A stretch of DNA of 64,000 bases, from positions 124,001 to 188,000 of the forward strand of contig NZ_FOJP01000012.1 of NCBI RefSeq assembly GCF_900111835.1. Direction: 5' to 3'. The notes beneath the pieces are model-generated. The model worked only from the letters and a program-made list of their open reading frames with translations. It did no database searches and was not told the DNA's origin. The translations under genes and the position numbers were made by a program. Each line of letters opens with the position of its first letter. Positions within the stretch are counted from its first letter, which is position 1. Of this stretch, positions 34,353 through 43,176 are shown in pieces. Source of the stretch: Metapseudomonas otitidis (lineage in GTDB: Bacteria > Pseudomonadota > Gammaproteobacteria > Pseudomonadales > Pseudomonadaceae).

Positions 34353-35594
34353 ATGGAACAGACCCCCCACAAACCCTGGCGCACCGGCCTTACCCTCGCC
34401 GCAATGCTGGTGCTCGCGGCCTGCGGCAAGACGCCCGAGGCCCCGATGAACCAGGCCGCCGCCAAGGTCAGCGTTGCCGAAGTGCTGCAGCAGCCGATCA
34501 ACGAATGGGATGAATTCACCGGGCGCCTGGAAGCCCCCGAATCCGTCGAGATCCGTCCCCGCGTCTCCGGCTACATCGACAAGGTGGCCTTCCACGAAGG
34601 CGGCCTGGTGAAGAAGGGCGACCTGCTCTTCCAGATCGACCCGCGCCCCTTCCAGGCTGAAGTGAAACGCCTGGAAGCCCAGCTGCAGCAGGCCCGCGCC
34701 GGCCTCAACCGTGCCCAGAACGAAGCCCGCCGTGGTGACCGCCTGCGCCAGAGCAACGCCATCTCCGCCGAGCTGGCCGACGCCCGCACCAGCGCCGCCG
34801 CCGAGGCCCAGGCCAATGTCGCGGCGATCCAGGCGCAACTGGACAACGCCCGCCTCAACCTCGGCTTCACCCGCGTCACAGCGCCCATCGAGGGCCGCGT
34901 CAGCCGTGCCGAGATCACCGAAGGCAACCTGGTCAACGCCGGCGAATCGCTGCTGACCTCGGTGGTCTCCACCGACAAGGTCTACGCCTACTTCGACGCC
35001 GACGAGCGCGTGTTCCTCAAGTACGTGGAGCTGGCCCGCAAGACCGGTGCCGACGCCCGTGGCGCCAGCCCGGTGTACCTGGGCCTGTCCAGCGAGACCG
35101 GCAACCCGCACCAGGGCCAGCTGGACTTCCTCGACAACCAGGTCAACCCGCGCACCGGCACCATCCGTGGCCGCGCCGTGTTCGACAACGCCGACGGCCA
35201 GTTCACCCCCGGCCTCTACGCCCGGGTCAAGCTGGTGGGCAGCGACACCTACCCCGCCGCTCTGGTGAAGGACGAAGCCATCGGCACCGACCTCGGCAAG
35301 AAGTACGTGCTGGTGCTGGGCGACAACAACACCGTGAGCTACCGCCCGGTGGAGCTGGGCCCGAAGGTGGAAGGCCTGCGCATCATCCGCACTGGCCTGG
35401 CCAAGGGCGAGAAGATCGTCGTCAACGGCCTGCAGCGCGCCATGCCCGGCGCCACCGTGGACCCGCAGGCAGTGCCCATGGCCGACGACAAGACCCTCGC
35501 CCGCCTGGACGACCTGCGCCGCTCGGTGGAGGGCCGCGATGCCCCGCGCGTGGCCGAACAGAACGCAAAACCCTCCGTCAGCCCGCGCGGCTGA
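34353..35594 (+). CDS. mexE: RND efflux periplasmic adaptor MexE
   Basis: The 413-residue membrane fusion protein has a lipoprotein signal (VLAACGK), the lipoyl and hairpin region (RPRVSGYIDKVAFHEGGLVKKGDLLFQIDPRPF followed by a coiled coil about 105-165) and the beta-barrel part with DNQVNPRTGTIRGRAVFDN. The sequence closely follows P. aeruginosa MexE as I recall it (KVSVAEV, NEWDEFTGRLEAPESVE). GGAG precedes the ATG by 7 nt. It is the first gene of the mexEF-oprN operon, which exports chloramphenicol, fluoroquinolones, trimethoprim and quinolone-signal precursors. The divergent mexT/mexS pair of PAO1 is missing; a T2SS operon lies there instead. Confidence 0.93.
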   Translation: MEQTPHKPWRTGLTLAAMLVLAACGKTPEAPMNQAAAKVSVAEVLQQPINEWDEFTGRLEAPESVEIRPRVSGYIDKVAFHEGGLVKKGDLLFQIDPRPFQAEVKRLEAQLQQARAGLNRAQNEARRGDRLRQSNAISAELADARTSAAAEAQANVAAIQAQLDNARLNLGFTRVTAPIEGRVSRAEITEGNLVNAGESLLTSVVSTDKVYAYFDADERVFLKYVELARKTGADARGASPVYLGLSSETGNPHQGQLDFLDNQVNPRTGTIRGRAVFDNADGQFTPGLYARVKLVGSDTYPAALVKDEAIGTDLGKKYVLVLGDNNTVSYRPVELGPKVEGLRIIRTGLAKGEKIVVNGLQRAMPGATVDPQAVPMADDKTLARLDDLRRSVEGRDAPRVAEQNAKPSVSPRG

Positions 35595-35605
35595 GGTAGT
35601 ACGCC

Positions 35606-38600
35606 ATGAATTTTTCCCAGTTCTTCATCAAGCGGCCGATCTTCGCCGCCGTGCTGTCGCTGCTGATCCTGATCGGCGGCGCCATCTCGCTGTTCCAGCT
35701 GCCCATCAGCGAATACCCCGAAGTGGTGCCGCCCACGGTGGTGGTGCGCGCCAACTTCCCCGGCGCCAACCCCAAGGTGATCGGTGAAACCGTGGCCTCG
35801 CCGCTGGAGCAGGCCATCGTCGGCGTGGAAGGCATGCTCTACATGTCCTCCCAGTCCACCAACGACGGCAAGCTCACCCTCACCGTGACCTTCGCCCTGG
35901 GCACCGACCTGGACAACGCCCAGGTGCAGGTGCAGAACCGCGTCACCCGCACCATGCCCACCCTGCCAACCGAAGTGCAGCGGCTCGGCGTGACCGTGGA
36001 CAAGGCCTCCCCGGACCTGACCATGGTGGTGCACCTGACCTCGCCGGATCAGCGCTACGACATGCTCTACCTGTCCAACTACGCCGCGCTCAACGTCAAG
36101 GACGAGCTGGCGCGCCTGGACGGCGTGGGCGATGTGCAGCTGTTCGGCATGGGCAACTACTCCCTGCGCGTGTGGCTGGACCCGAACAAGGTGGCTTCGC
36201 GCAACCTGACCGCCACCGACGTGGTCAACGCCATCCGCGAACAGAACCGCCAGGTCGCCGCGGGTGCCCTCGGCGCGCCGCCGTCGGATGCCGGCAACAG
36301 CTTCCAGCTCTCCATCAACACCCAGGGCCGCCTGGTCACCGAGGAAGAGTTCGAGAACATCATCATCCGCGCCGGCGACGACGGCGAGATCACCCGCCTG
36401 CGGGACATTGCCCGGGTCGAGCTGGGTTCCAACCAGTACGCCCTGCGCTCGCTGCTGAACAACCAGCCGGCGGTGGCCATCCCGGTGTTCCAGCGCCCCG
36501 GCTCCAACGCCATCGCCATCTCCGATGCGGTGCGCCAGCGCATGGCCGAGCTGAAGCAGGGCTTCCCCCAGGGCATGGACTACGAAATCGTCTATGACCC
36601 GACCATCTTCGTGCGCGGCTCCATCGAGGCAGTGGTGCACACCCTGCTCGAAGCCATCGTGCTGGTGGTGCTGGTGGTGATCCTGTTCCTGCAGACCTGG
36701 CGCGCCTCGATCATCCCGCTGGCCGCCGTGCCGGTGTCGCTGATCGGCACCTTCGCGGTGATGCACCTGTTCGGCTTCTCCCTCAACGCCCTGTCGCTGT
36801 TCGGCCTGGTGCTGGCCATCGGCATCGTGGTGGACGACGCCATCGTCGTGGTGGAGAACGTCGAGCGGAACATCGGCCTCGGCAAGTCGCCGGTGGAGGC
36901 CACCCGCCAGGCCATGAAGGAAGTGACCGGCCCCATCGTCGCCACCGCCCTGGTGCTGTGCGCGGTGTTCGTGCCCACCGCCTTCATCTCCGGCCTCACC
37001 GGGCAGTTCTACCAGCAGTTCGCGCTGACCATCGCCATCTCCACGGTGATCTCGGCGTTCAACTCCCTGACCCTGTCGCCGGCACTGGCCGCCGTGCTGC
37101 TGAAGGACCACCACGCGCCCAAGGACCGCTTCTCGCGCCTGCTGGACCGGCTCTTCGGAGGCTGGCTGTTCGGCCCGTTCAACCGCTTCTTCGACCGCGC
37201 CGGCAAGGGCTACGTCGGCACCGTGCGCCGTGTGCTGCGCGGCAGCAGCATCGCCATGCTGGTCTACGGCGGCCTGCTGCTGGGCGGCTACCTGGGCTTC
37301 TCCAGCACCCCCACCGGCTTCGTGCCGCAGCAGGACAAGCAGTACCTGGTGGCCTTCGCCCAGCTGCCGGACGCCGCCACCCTCGACCGTACCGAGGCCG
37401 TGATCAAGCGCATGTCCGAGATCGCCGCCAAGCACCCGGGCGTGGAGAACACCGTGGCCTTCCCCGGCCTGTCCATCAACGGCTTCACCAACAGCCCCAA
37501 CAGCGGCATCGTGTTCACCCCGCTCAAGCCCTTCGATGAGCGCAAGGACCCGTCCATGTCCGCCGGGGCCATCGCCGCCGCCTTGAACCAGGAGTTCGCC
37601 GGCATCCAGGACGCCTACATCGCCATCTTCCCGCCGCCGCCCGTGCAGGGCCTCGGCACCATCGGCGGCTTCCGCTTGCAGGTGGAGGACCGTGGCGGGC
37701 TGGGCTACGAGGAGCTGTACAAGCAGACCCAGAACATCATCGCCAAGGCGCGCCAGCTGCCGGAGCTGAACCCCATGTCGGTGTTCACCAGCTACCAGGT
37801 CAACGTGCCCCAGGTGGATGCCGCCATCGACCGCGAGAAGGCCAAGACCCACGGCGTGGCCATCAGCGACATCTTCGACACCATGCAGGTGTACCTGGGT
37901 TCGCTGTACGCCAACGACTTCAACCGCTTCGGCCGCACCTACCAGGTCAACGTCCAGGCTGACCAACCGTTCCGCCTGGAGCCCGAGCAGATCGGCCAGC
38001 TGAAGGTGCGCAACAACCGGGGCGAGATGATCCCGCTGTCCACCTTCGTCAAGGTCGACAACAGCTCGGGCCCGGACCGCGTCATGCACTACAACGGCTT
38101 CATCACCGCCGAGATCAACGGCGCCGCCGCCCCCGGCTACAGCTCCGGCCAGGCCGAGGACGCCATCGCCAAGCTGCTCAAGGAAGAGCTGCCCAACGGC
38201 ATGACCTACGAGTGGACGGACCTGACCTACCAGCAGATCCTCGCCGGCAACACCGCGATCTTCATCTTCCCGCTCTGCGTGCTGCTGGCCTTCCTGGTGC
38301 TGGCCGCCCAGTACGAAAGCTGGAGCCTGCCGCTGGCGGTGATCCTGATCGTGCCGACCGTGCTGTTCTCCGCCATCGTCGGGGTGATCCTCGCCGGCAG
38401 CGACAACAACATCTTCACCCAGATCGGCCTGATCGTACTGGTGGGCCTGGCGTGCAAGAACGCCATCCTCATCGTCGAGTTCGCCAAGGAGAAACAGGAA
38501 GAAGGCCTCGACCGCCTGGCCGCGGTACTGGAAGCCTGCCGCCTGCGTCTGCGCCCGATCCTGATGACCTCCATCGCCTTCATCATGGGCGTGGTGCCCC

Positions 38601-38794
38601 TGGTGCTGTCCTCCGGTGCCGGTGCCGAAATGCGCCATGCCATGGGTGTAGCGGTGTTCAGCGGGATGATCGGCGTGACCTTCTTCGGCCTGCTGCTGAC
38701 CCCGGTGTTCTATGTGTTGATCCGCGGCTTCGTCGAGAAAGGCGAAGCGCGCAAGGCGGCCAAGGCCCAGAAACTCAAGGAACTGCACGCATGA
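35606..38794 (+). CDS. mexF: RND efflux pump inner-membrane protein MexF
   Basis: The length of 1062 residues equals that recalled for P. aeruginosa MexF. It has twelve membrane helices in two repeats, with the proton-relay aspartates in GLVLAIGIVVDDAIVVVENVER, the second-half counterpart GLACKNAILIVEFAKE, and two large periplasmic loops. The N-terminus FFIKRPIFAAVLSL is the usual RND opening. It takes substrates from the inner membrane or periplasm and exchanges them for protons. GAGG precedes the start, 11 nt after mexE, and its stop overlaps oprN (ATGA). Confidence 0.96.
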   Translation: MNFSQFFIKRPIFAAVLSLLILIGGAISLFQLPISEYPEVVPPTVVVRANFPGANPKVIGETVASPLEQAIVGVEGMLYMSSQSTNDGKLTLTVTFALGTDLDNAQVQVQNRVTRTMPTLPTEVQRLGVTVDKASPDLTMVVHLTSPDQRYDMLYLSNYAALNVKDELARLDGVGDVQLFGMGNYSLRVWLDPNKVASRNLTATDVVNAIREQNRQVAAGALGAPPSDAGNSFQLSINTQGRLVTEEEFENIIIRAGDDGEITRLRDIARVELGSNQYALRSLLNNQPAVAIPVFQRPGSNAIAISDAVRQRMAELKQGFPQGMDYEIVYDPTIFVRGSIEAVVHTLLEAIVLVVLVVILFLQTWRASIIPLAAVPVSLIGTFAVMHLFGFSLNALSLFGLVLAIGIVVDDAIVVVENVERNIGLGKSPVEATRQAMKEVTGPIVATALVLCAVFVPTAFISGLTGQFYQQFALTIAISTVISAFNSLTLSPALAAVLLKDHHAPKDRFSRLLDRLFGGWLFGPFNRFFDRAGKGYVGTVRRVLRGSSIAMLVYGGLLLGGYLGFSSTPTGFVPQQDKQYLVAFAQLPDAATLDRTEAVIKRMSEIAAKHPGVENTVAFPGLSINGFTNSPNSGIVFTPLKPFDERKDPSMSAGAIAAALNQEFAGIQDAYIAIFPPPPVQGLGTIGGFRLQVEDRGGLGYEELYKQTQNIIAKARQLPELNPMSVFTSYQVNVPQVDAAIDREKAKTHGVAISDIFDTMQVYLGSLYANDFNRFGRTYQVNVQADQPFRLEPEQIGQLKVRNNRGEMIPLSTFVKVDNSSGPDRVMHYNGFITAEINGAAAPGYSSGQAEDAIAKLLKEELPNGMTYEWTDLTYQQILAGNTAIFIFPLCVLLAFLVLAAQYESWSLPLAVILIVPTVLFSAIVGVILAGSDNNIFTQIGLIVLVGLACKNAILIVEFAKEKQEEGLDRLAAVLEACRLRLRPILMTSIAFIMGVVPLVLSSGAGAEMRHAMGVAVFSGMIGVTFFGLLLTPVFYVLIRGFVEKGEARKAAKAQKLKELHA

Positions 38795-40185
38795 TCAACA
38801 AGGCATTCGCCCCTGCCCTGCTGGCCCTCGCCTTGAGCGCCTGCGCCGTGGGCCCGGACTACAAGGCCCCCGAGAGCGAGCCCGCGCGGCTCGCCTCGGC
38901 CGAGGCCACCCCGGTCGACCGTTCGCATTTCGAGAGCCTCTGGTGGCAGCAGTTCGACGACCCGACCCTGAACCAGCTGGTGCAGCAGTCCCTCGAACAG
39001 AACCGCGAGCTGCGCGTGGCCTTCGCCCGCCTGCGCGCCGCCCGTGCCATCCGTGACGACGTCGGCAACGACCAGTTGCCGGTGATCACCAGCCGCGCCG
39101 CTGCCCAGGGCGGCAAGGCCCAGCAGCCCGGCCAGACCGAGGACCGGGTGACCACCGAGCGCTACGACCTGGGCCTGGACATGGCCTGGGAACTGGACCT
39201 GTTCGGCCGCATCCAGCGCCAGATCGAAGCCAGCGACGCCGAGGCCGGCGCCGCCCAGGCCGACCTGCAGCAGTTGCAGGTCAGCCTCATCGCCGAACTG
39301 GTGGACGCCTACGGCACCCTGCGCGGCGCCCAGCTGCGCGAGGGCATCGCCCGCGAGAACCTGAAGAACCAGCAGGAATCCCGTGGCCTCACCGAGCAAC
39401 TGCGCGACGCCGGCGTCGGCAGCGAGCTGGACGTGCTGCGCGCCGACGGCCGCCTGGCCGCCACCGAAGCCACCCTGCCGCAACTGCAGGCCATCGCCAG
39501 CCGCGCGCGCAACCGCATCGCCACCCTCCTCGGCCAGCGCCCGGACCAGCTCAGCGTGGACCTGTCGCCCAAGCCGCTGCCGGTGATCGCCAAGCAACTG
39601 CCCATCGGCGACCCCGCCGAGCTGCTGCGCCGCCGCCCGGATGTCGCCGCCGCCGAACGGCGCCTGGCCGCTGCCACCGCCAACGTCGGCGTGGCCACGG
39701 CGGACCTGTTCCCCCGGGTCAGCCTCTCCGGCTTCCTCGGCTTCACTGCCGGACGCGGCTCGCAGATCGGCTCCTCCGCCGCCCGCGCCTGGGGCGTGGC
39801 GCCCACCATCAGCTGGGCCGCCTTCGACCTCGGCAGCGTGCGGGCCCGCCTGCGCGGCGCCGAGGCCGAAGCCGACGGCGCCCTGGCCAGCTATGAACAG
39901 CAGGTGCTGCTGGCGCTGGAAGAGTCCGAGAACGCCTTCAGCGACTACGGCAAGCGCCAGCAACGCCTGGTCGCCCTGGTGCGCCAGTCGGAAGCCACCC
40001 GCGCCGCCGCCGAGCAGGCCGCCGTGCGCTACCGCGAAGGCACCGTGGACTTCCTCGTGCTGCTGGACGCCGAACGCGAACGCCTGGCCGCCGAAGACGC
40101 CCAGGCCCAGGCCGAAGTGGAGCTCTACAGCGGCATCGTCGCCATCTACAAGGCCCTCGGCGGCGGCTGGCAGCCCCAGGCCTGA
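38791..40185 (+). CDS. oprN: Outer-membrane efflux lipoprotein OprN
   Basis: The 464-residue TolC/NodT-type channel has a lipoprotein signal (LALSACAVGPDYKAP) and two outer-membrane efflux repeats (about 60-250 and 270-455). Typical marks are SLWWQQFDDPTLNQLV, WELDLFGRIQRQIEAS and LLRRRPDVAAAERRLAAATANVGVA. It completes the tripartite pump with MexE and MexF. The longer upstream frame lies inside mexF and is rejected. Confidence 0.93.
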   Translation: MINKAFAPALLALALSACAVGPDYKAPESEPARLASAEATPVDRSHFESLWWQQFDDPTLNQLVQQSLEQNRELRVAFARLRAARAIRDDVGNDQLPVITSRAAAQGGKAQQPGQTEDRVTTERYDLGLDMAWELDLFGRIQRQIEASDAEAGAAQADLQQLQVSLIAELVDAYGTLRGAQLREGIARENLKNQQESRGLTEQLRDAGVGSELDVLRADGRLAATEATLPQLQAIASRARNRIATLLGQRPDQLSVDLSPKPLPVIAKQLPIGDPAELLRRRPDVAAAERRLAAATANVGVATADLFPRVSLSGFLGFTAGRGSQIGSSAARAWGVAPTISWAAFDLGSVRARLRGAEAEADGALASYEQQVLLALEESENAFSDYGKRQQRLVALVRQSEATRAAAEQAAVRYREGTVDFLVLLDAERERLAAEDAQAQAEVELYSGIVAIYKALGGGWQPQA

Positions 40186-40223
40186 GTGTTGCCCTTGCCC
40201 GACCGCCCCCCGGTCGGCATTTC

Positions 40224-40260
40224 ATCCCGCCCCGAGCCCCTCGGGTGCGGGATTTTTTTT
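40224..40260 (+). terminator. Rho-independent terminator of mexEF-oprN
   Basis: ATCCCGC / GCGGGAT with an inner CCCGA / TCGGG stem, followed directly by eight T residues. Confidence 0.92.
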
Positions 40261-40295
40261 GAGTGGCCGATTGGACGTGGCCTGGGGGTTGCGCG

Positions 40296-41519
40296 TCAGC
40301 TCAGCTCGTCCAGCAGCTCGGCGCGGCTCGGCTCGGGGAAGCCCAGGGTGCGGTAACGCGGCGGGTAGTGGCCGGGCACGGGCTCTAGGTACTCGCCCAG
40401 CAGTTCCAGGGCCTGGTCCCAGGCGACCATGCGGGTCTGGGCGTTGCCGGTGTCGCCTTCGGGGCGGACCAGCATGAGGCGCTCGGTGACCGGGAGCAGC
40501 GTGTCGACGCCATGGGTCCAGGTGCTGAGGGAGAACAGTTGCTCCGGGTCCTGCTGGCTGGCGAACAGCAGGTAGCTGGCGACGAAGATGTCCACGGCGT
40601 TGTCTTCGTTGATCAGGTCCAGTGACTGCTTCTGGGCGTCGTACTCGCTCTTGGTGTAGAGCTTGCGCAGCCGCTCCAGGCTGGCCTGGAGCAATGGGTT
40701 GTGCACGCTGTAGGGCACTACCTTGGCGTTTTCGTAGCAGTACAGGCCCGCCGAGAGGATGCGGCCCTTCTCCATCGCCTCCAGGCTCAGCGCCACCAGG
40801 CTGGCCAGACCATGCCCGTCGCGGTCGCCGGTGACCAGCAGCACGTCGCGGGTGGGGATCATGAACACCGGGCGGCCCTTGAGCGGCAGCCGCTCGAGCA
40901 CGTCGGGCAGGAGGATGCGGCTGGTGTCGTAGCCGTCGCCCCAGGCGCCCTGGAAGACCCCCGGTGCCGGCTGGATGAAGCTGTCGGCGGTGGTGTCGCG
41001 CAGGTTGGTGAGGGCGATGGCGATGCCCTCCTCCAGGCGGATGTCCCAGCTGCGGTCCGGCCCTTTCACCAGGGTGGCGGTGGACTCGGGGTGGTCGATG
41101 GCCAGCAGCACGGCCGCGTCCATGCCCAGGGGCAGGTAGGCCGGGTGGAAGTCATTGTCGTGGCCGTCGGTGCGCACGTGGTGCAGGCGCACCTCTTCCA
41201 GGGTGCCGAGGCTGCGCACCACCGGCAGCAGCAGCGGGCGTGCCTCGTCCAGCGGCATGACCTGGGAACGCTGGTTGTCGCACAAGGCGGCGATGTAGCC
41301 CTGCAGCGCCTTGCGCCGGCCCGGTCCCCGCGCGTTGCAATATTCGCGGTAGGCGTTGTGCAGGTTGAAGAAGGCGCTCTCGCCGTAGTTGAGGCGGAAG
41401 TCGCGGGGGCTGTAGTGCATCTCGCCCTTGAAGCCGGCCTTGCGGGCCGCGGACTCGAACAGCGCGGCGAAGGCATCCGGCGAGGGCTTGCGGTTGAAGA
41501 GGAAGTCGAGCAATGCCAT
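40296..41519 (-). CDS. Hypothetical protein, 407 residues (possibly DUF1444-like)
   Basis: This is a soluble protein without signal peptide or membrane helix. The N-terminal part (FAALFESAARKAGFKGEMHYSPRDFRL...FFNLHNAYREY) and the middle segments RPVFMIPTRDVLLVTGDRDGHGLASLVALS resemble DUF1444/YtpQ-type proteins, but the length exceeds that family and the assignment is loose. The ribosome site is poor. It is convergent with oprN and next to the T6SS locus without being part of the usual set. No function can be given. Confidence 0.75.
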   Translation of the reverse strand: MALLDFLFNRKPSPDAFAALFESAARKAGFKGEMHYSPRDFRLNYGESAFFNLHNAYREYCNARGPGRRKALQGYIAALCDNQRSQVMPLDEARPLLLPVVRSLGTLEEVRLHHVRTDGHDNDFHPAYLPLGMDAAVLLAIDHPESTATLVKGPDRSWDIRLEEGIAIALTNLRDTTADSFIQPAPGVFQGAWGDGYDTSRILLPDVLERLPLKGRPVFMIPTRDVLLVTGDRDGHGLASLVALSLEAMEKGRILSAGLYCYENAKVVPYSVHNPLLQASLERLRKLYTKSEYDAQKQSLDLINEDNAVDIFVASYLLFASQQDPEQLFSLSTWTHGVDTLLPVTERLMLVRPEGDTGNAQTRMVAWDQALELLGEYLEPVPGHYPPRYRTLGFPEPSRAELLDELS

Positions 41520-41742
41520 GGCTTTACCAAAAGAAATCAGGCGATGGACTCAGGAGGAGCCATTCTCCGTGCGCAACCCTACAGGACCGGCACAGCCGCA
41601 CCAACCCGAGCAGAACCCACTAAGAGTGACGAATACAGCCTCATTGGAAATGGGCACGTTGACAAGGGTCAGCAAATCCTCGGTGGCGAAGGCATAGCGT
41701 GGTAACAGCTGCCCTCAAACGAACCCAGGAGATTCGCCGTCC

Positions 41743-41967
41743 ATGTTTCCCGAATACAGAACGCTGATCACGAAACTCAAACACACCGATGCCCACTTCC
41801 AGAAGAAGTTCGACCAGCACAATGCGTTGGATGAGGAGATAACGAAACTGGAAAAACACAACGCCAGTGATTACAGCAACGAAGTAAGAGACCTGAAAAA
41901 ACAGAAACTCAAACTGAAAGAAGAGCTGTACGAGATTCTCAAGCAGCACTCGCAACAAACACCCTGA
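41743..41967 (+). CDS. YdcH-like small coiled-coil protein (DUF465)
   Basis: The 74-residue protein starts MFPEYRTLITKLK and continues with FDQHNALDEEITKLEKHN and a Lys/Glu-rich coiled coil, the pattern of the YdcH/DUF465 family. CAGGAG lies 13 nt upstream. The gene is clearly lower in GC than its neighbours, which may mark separate origin or simply its Lys/Glu/Asn content. The role is unknown. Confidence 0.82.
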   Translation: MFPEYRTLITKLKHTDAHFQKKFDQHNALDEEITKLEKHNASDYSNEVRDLKKQKLKLKEELYEILKQHSQQTP

Positions 41968-41989
41968 CACTCACCCCAAACCGCCTATC

Positions 41990-42056
41990 CCGCTGCCTGC
42001 ATGCAAACCTCCTGCACGCAGGCAGCGGCCAAAGGGCGGGCCACCCAAGGCCCGCC
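41990..42056. terminator. Two stem-loops between convergent ydcH-like and tagQ genes
   Basis: CCGCTGCCTGC (41990-42000) pairs with GCAGGCAGCGG (42018-42028), and GGCGGGCC (42035-42042) pairs with GGCCCGCC (42049-42056). On the minus strand the second is followed by CTTTGG. Position suggests termination from both sides. Confidence 0.6.
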
Positions 42057-42064
42057 ACTCACAC

Positions 42065-43072
42065 TCAGGCCTTGGAGCAGCTGGCCGGCGCCCAGTCACC
42101 CATATCGGGACTGTTGCACACGTCGCTGACCATGGTCGCGCCCTGGCTGGCGACCTTCTGGCTTTCGGCACGCTTGGCCTCGGCCTTCTGCAGGGTGCGC
42201 TCGGTGGCCACGGCTTCCTTCGGCACCTTCTTCGCGGCGGCGGTGGTCGCCTTGGTGCTGGCCTTGGTGGTGGACGCCTTGCTGGTGGAAGTTTTGCTGC
42301 CGGACGCCTTGGTGCCGGTGGCCTTGCCGCCCTGGCTGGCGACGCTCACCGGGTTCTCGGCGGCGACCACCTGGGTCACGGTCTGACGCTCGACGCCCAC
42401 GGTCTGCAGGTCACGCTCGTAGGCCTGGGTGTAGGTGTTGATGTTCTCGCCGGCACGGCCGTCCACGGCAGCCATCAGGGCGTTGGTTTCCTGCAGGCCG
42501 GCCACGATCTCGGCCATGCGCAGGCGACCTTCGCTGTCGCTGATGCTCTTCGACTTGCGGGCGCTCATCAGGTTGTTGAATTCGCGCTGGTAGCAGCTCT
42601 GGGCGGCGCTGGCGTAGCGGATGCTGCGGTCCAGTTCGCCGCTGCTGCTGTCGATGTCGGCGGCGTAGGAGGCGATGCGCGCGTTGTCGTCGGCGATCTG
42701 CTGCTGGCGCGCGGTGTAGTAACCGGCTGCACCGCCCACCAGTGCGCCACCGGCGGCACCGATCAGGGCGTTGCGACCGGCGTGCTCGTCACTGGACAGG
42801 CCGCCCGCCAGAGCGCCGATCACGCCGCCGGCGATGGCGCCGGTGGCCACGGACTGGGTCACTGCCTGGTCGGAGGCGCGCAGCTGGCTCACCGGCTGGT
42901 AGCACTGCGGGTAGTACTCCGCCTTGGTGGTGGCGGCAACCTTGGAGCTGGGCGAGCCCATGCCGGCACAGCCGGTGAGCAGGACGCTGGTGCAGGTAAC
43001 CGCGGTGATCAGCGCAGTGCGCACCGCAGAGAAAGCCGGAATGTTGCGTGGAGTAGCCATAGCCATGGTCAT
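42065..43072 (-). CDS. tagQ: T6SS-associated outer-membrane lipoprotein TagQ
   Basis: The protein has 335 residues, with a signal peptide and lipobox LLTGC (Cys about 35), a glycine-zipper stretch (ATGAIAGGVIGALAGGL ... ALIGAAGGALVGGAAGYY, about 75-120), a helical part and a Lys/Thr/Ser-rich low-complexity region (KTSTSKASTTKASTK) near 250-280. TagQ anchors the TagR sensor branch at the outer membrane in the P. aeruginosa H1-T6SS. Three in-frame ATGs (43072, 43066, 43060) are possible starts. It is the last gene of the minus-strand unit. The low-complexity segment may be an insertion relative to PAO1. Confidence 0.82.
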   Translation of the reverse strand: MTMAMATPRNIPAFSAVRTALITAVTCTSVLLTGCAGMGSPSSKVAATTKAEYYPQCYQPVSQLRASDQAVTQSVATGAIAGGVIGALAGGLSSDEHAGRNALIGAAGGALVGGAAGYYTARQQQIADDNARIASYAADIDSSSGELDRSIRYASAAQSCYQREFNNLMSARKSKSISDSEGRLRMAEIVAGLQETNALMAAVDGRAGENINTYTQAYERDLQTVGVERQTVTQVVAAENPVSVASQGGKATGTKASGSKTSTSKASTTKASTKATTAAAKKVPKEAVATERTLQKAEAKRAESQKVASQGATMVSDVCNSPDMGDWAPASCSKA

Positions 43073-43176
43073 TGCTCTCGTTCTATGAGTTGTCCTGGTT
43101 CATGCGAACGCACAGTCGTCCGCCTGATCTTCATCCCTGCGCCCTGCCTGGGTACCGGATCGTTGCCGACCGACGC

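Noticed and set aside
35339-38788. 1149-codon minus-strand open frame opposite mexF
   Set aside because: His/Gly/Gln/Asp-rich shadow of a highly conserved RND gene.
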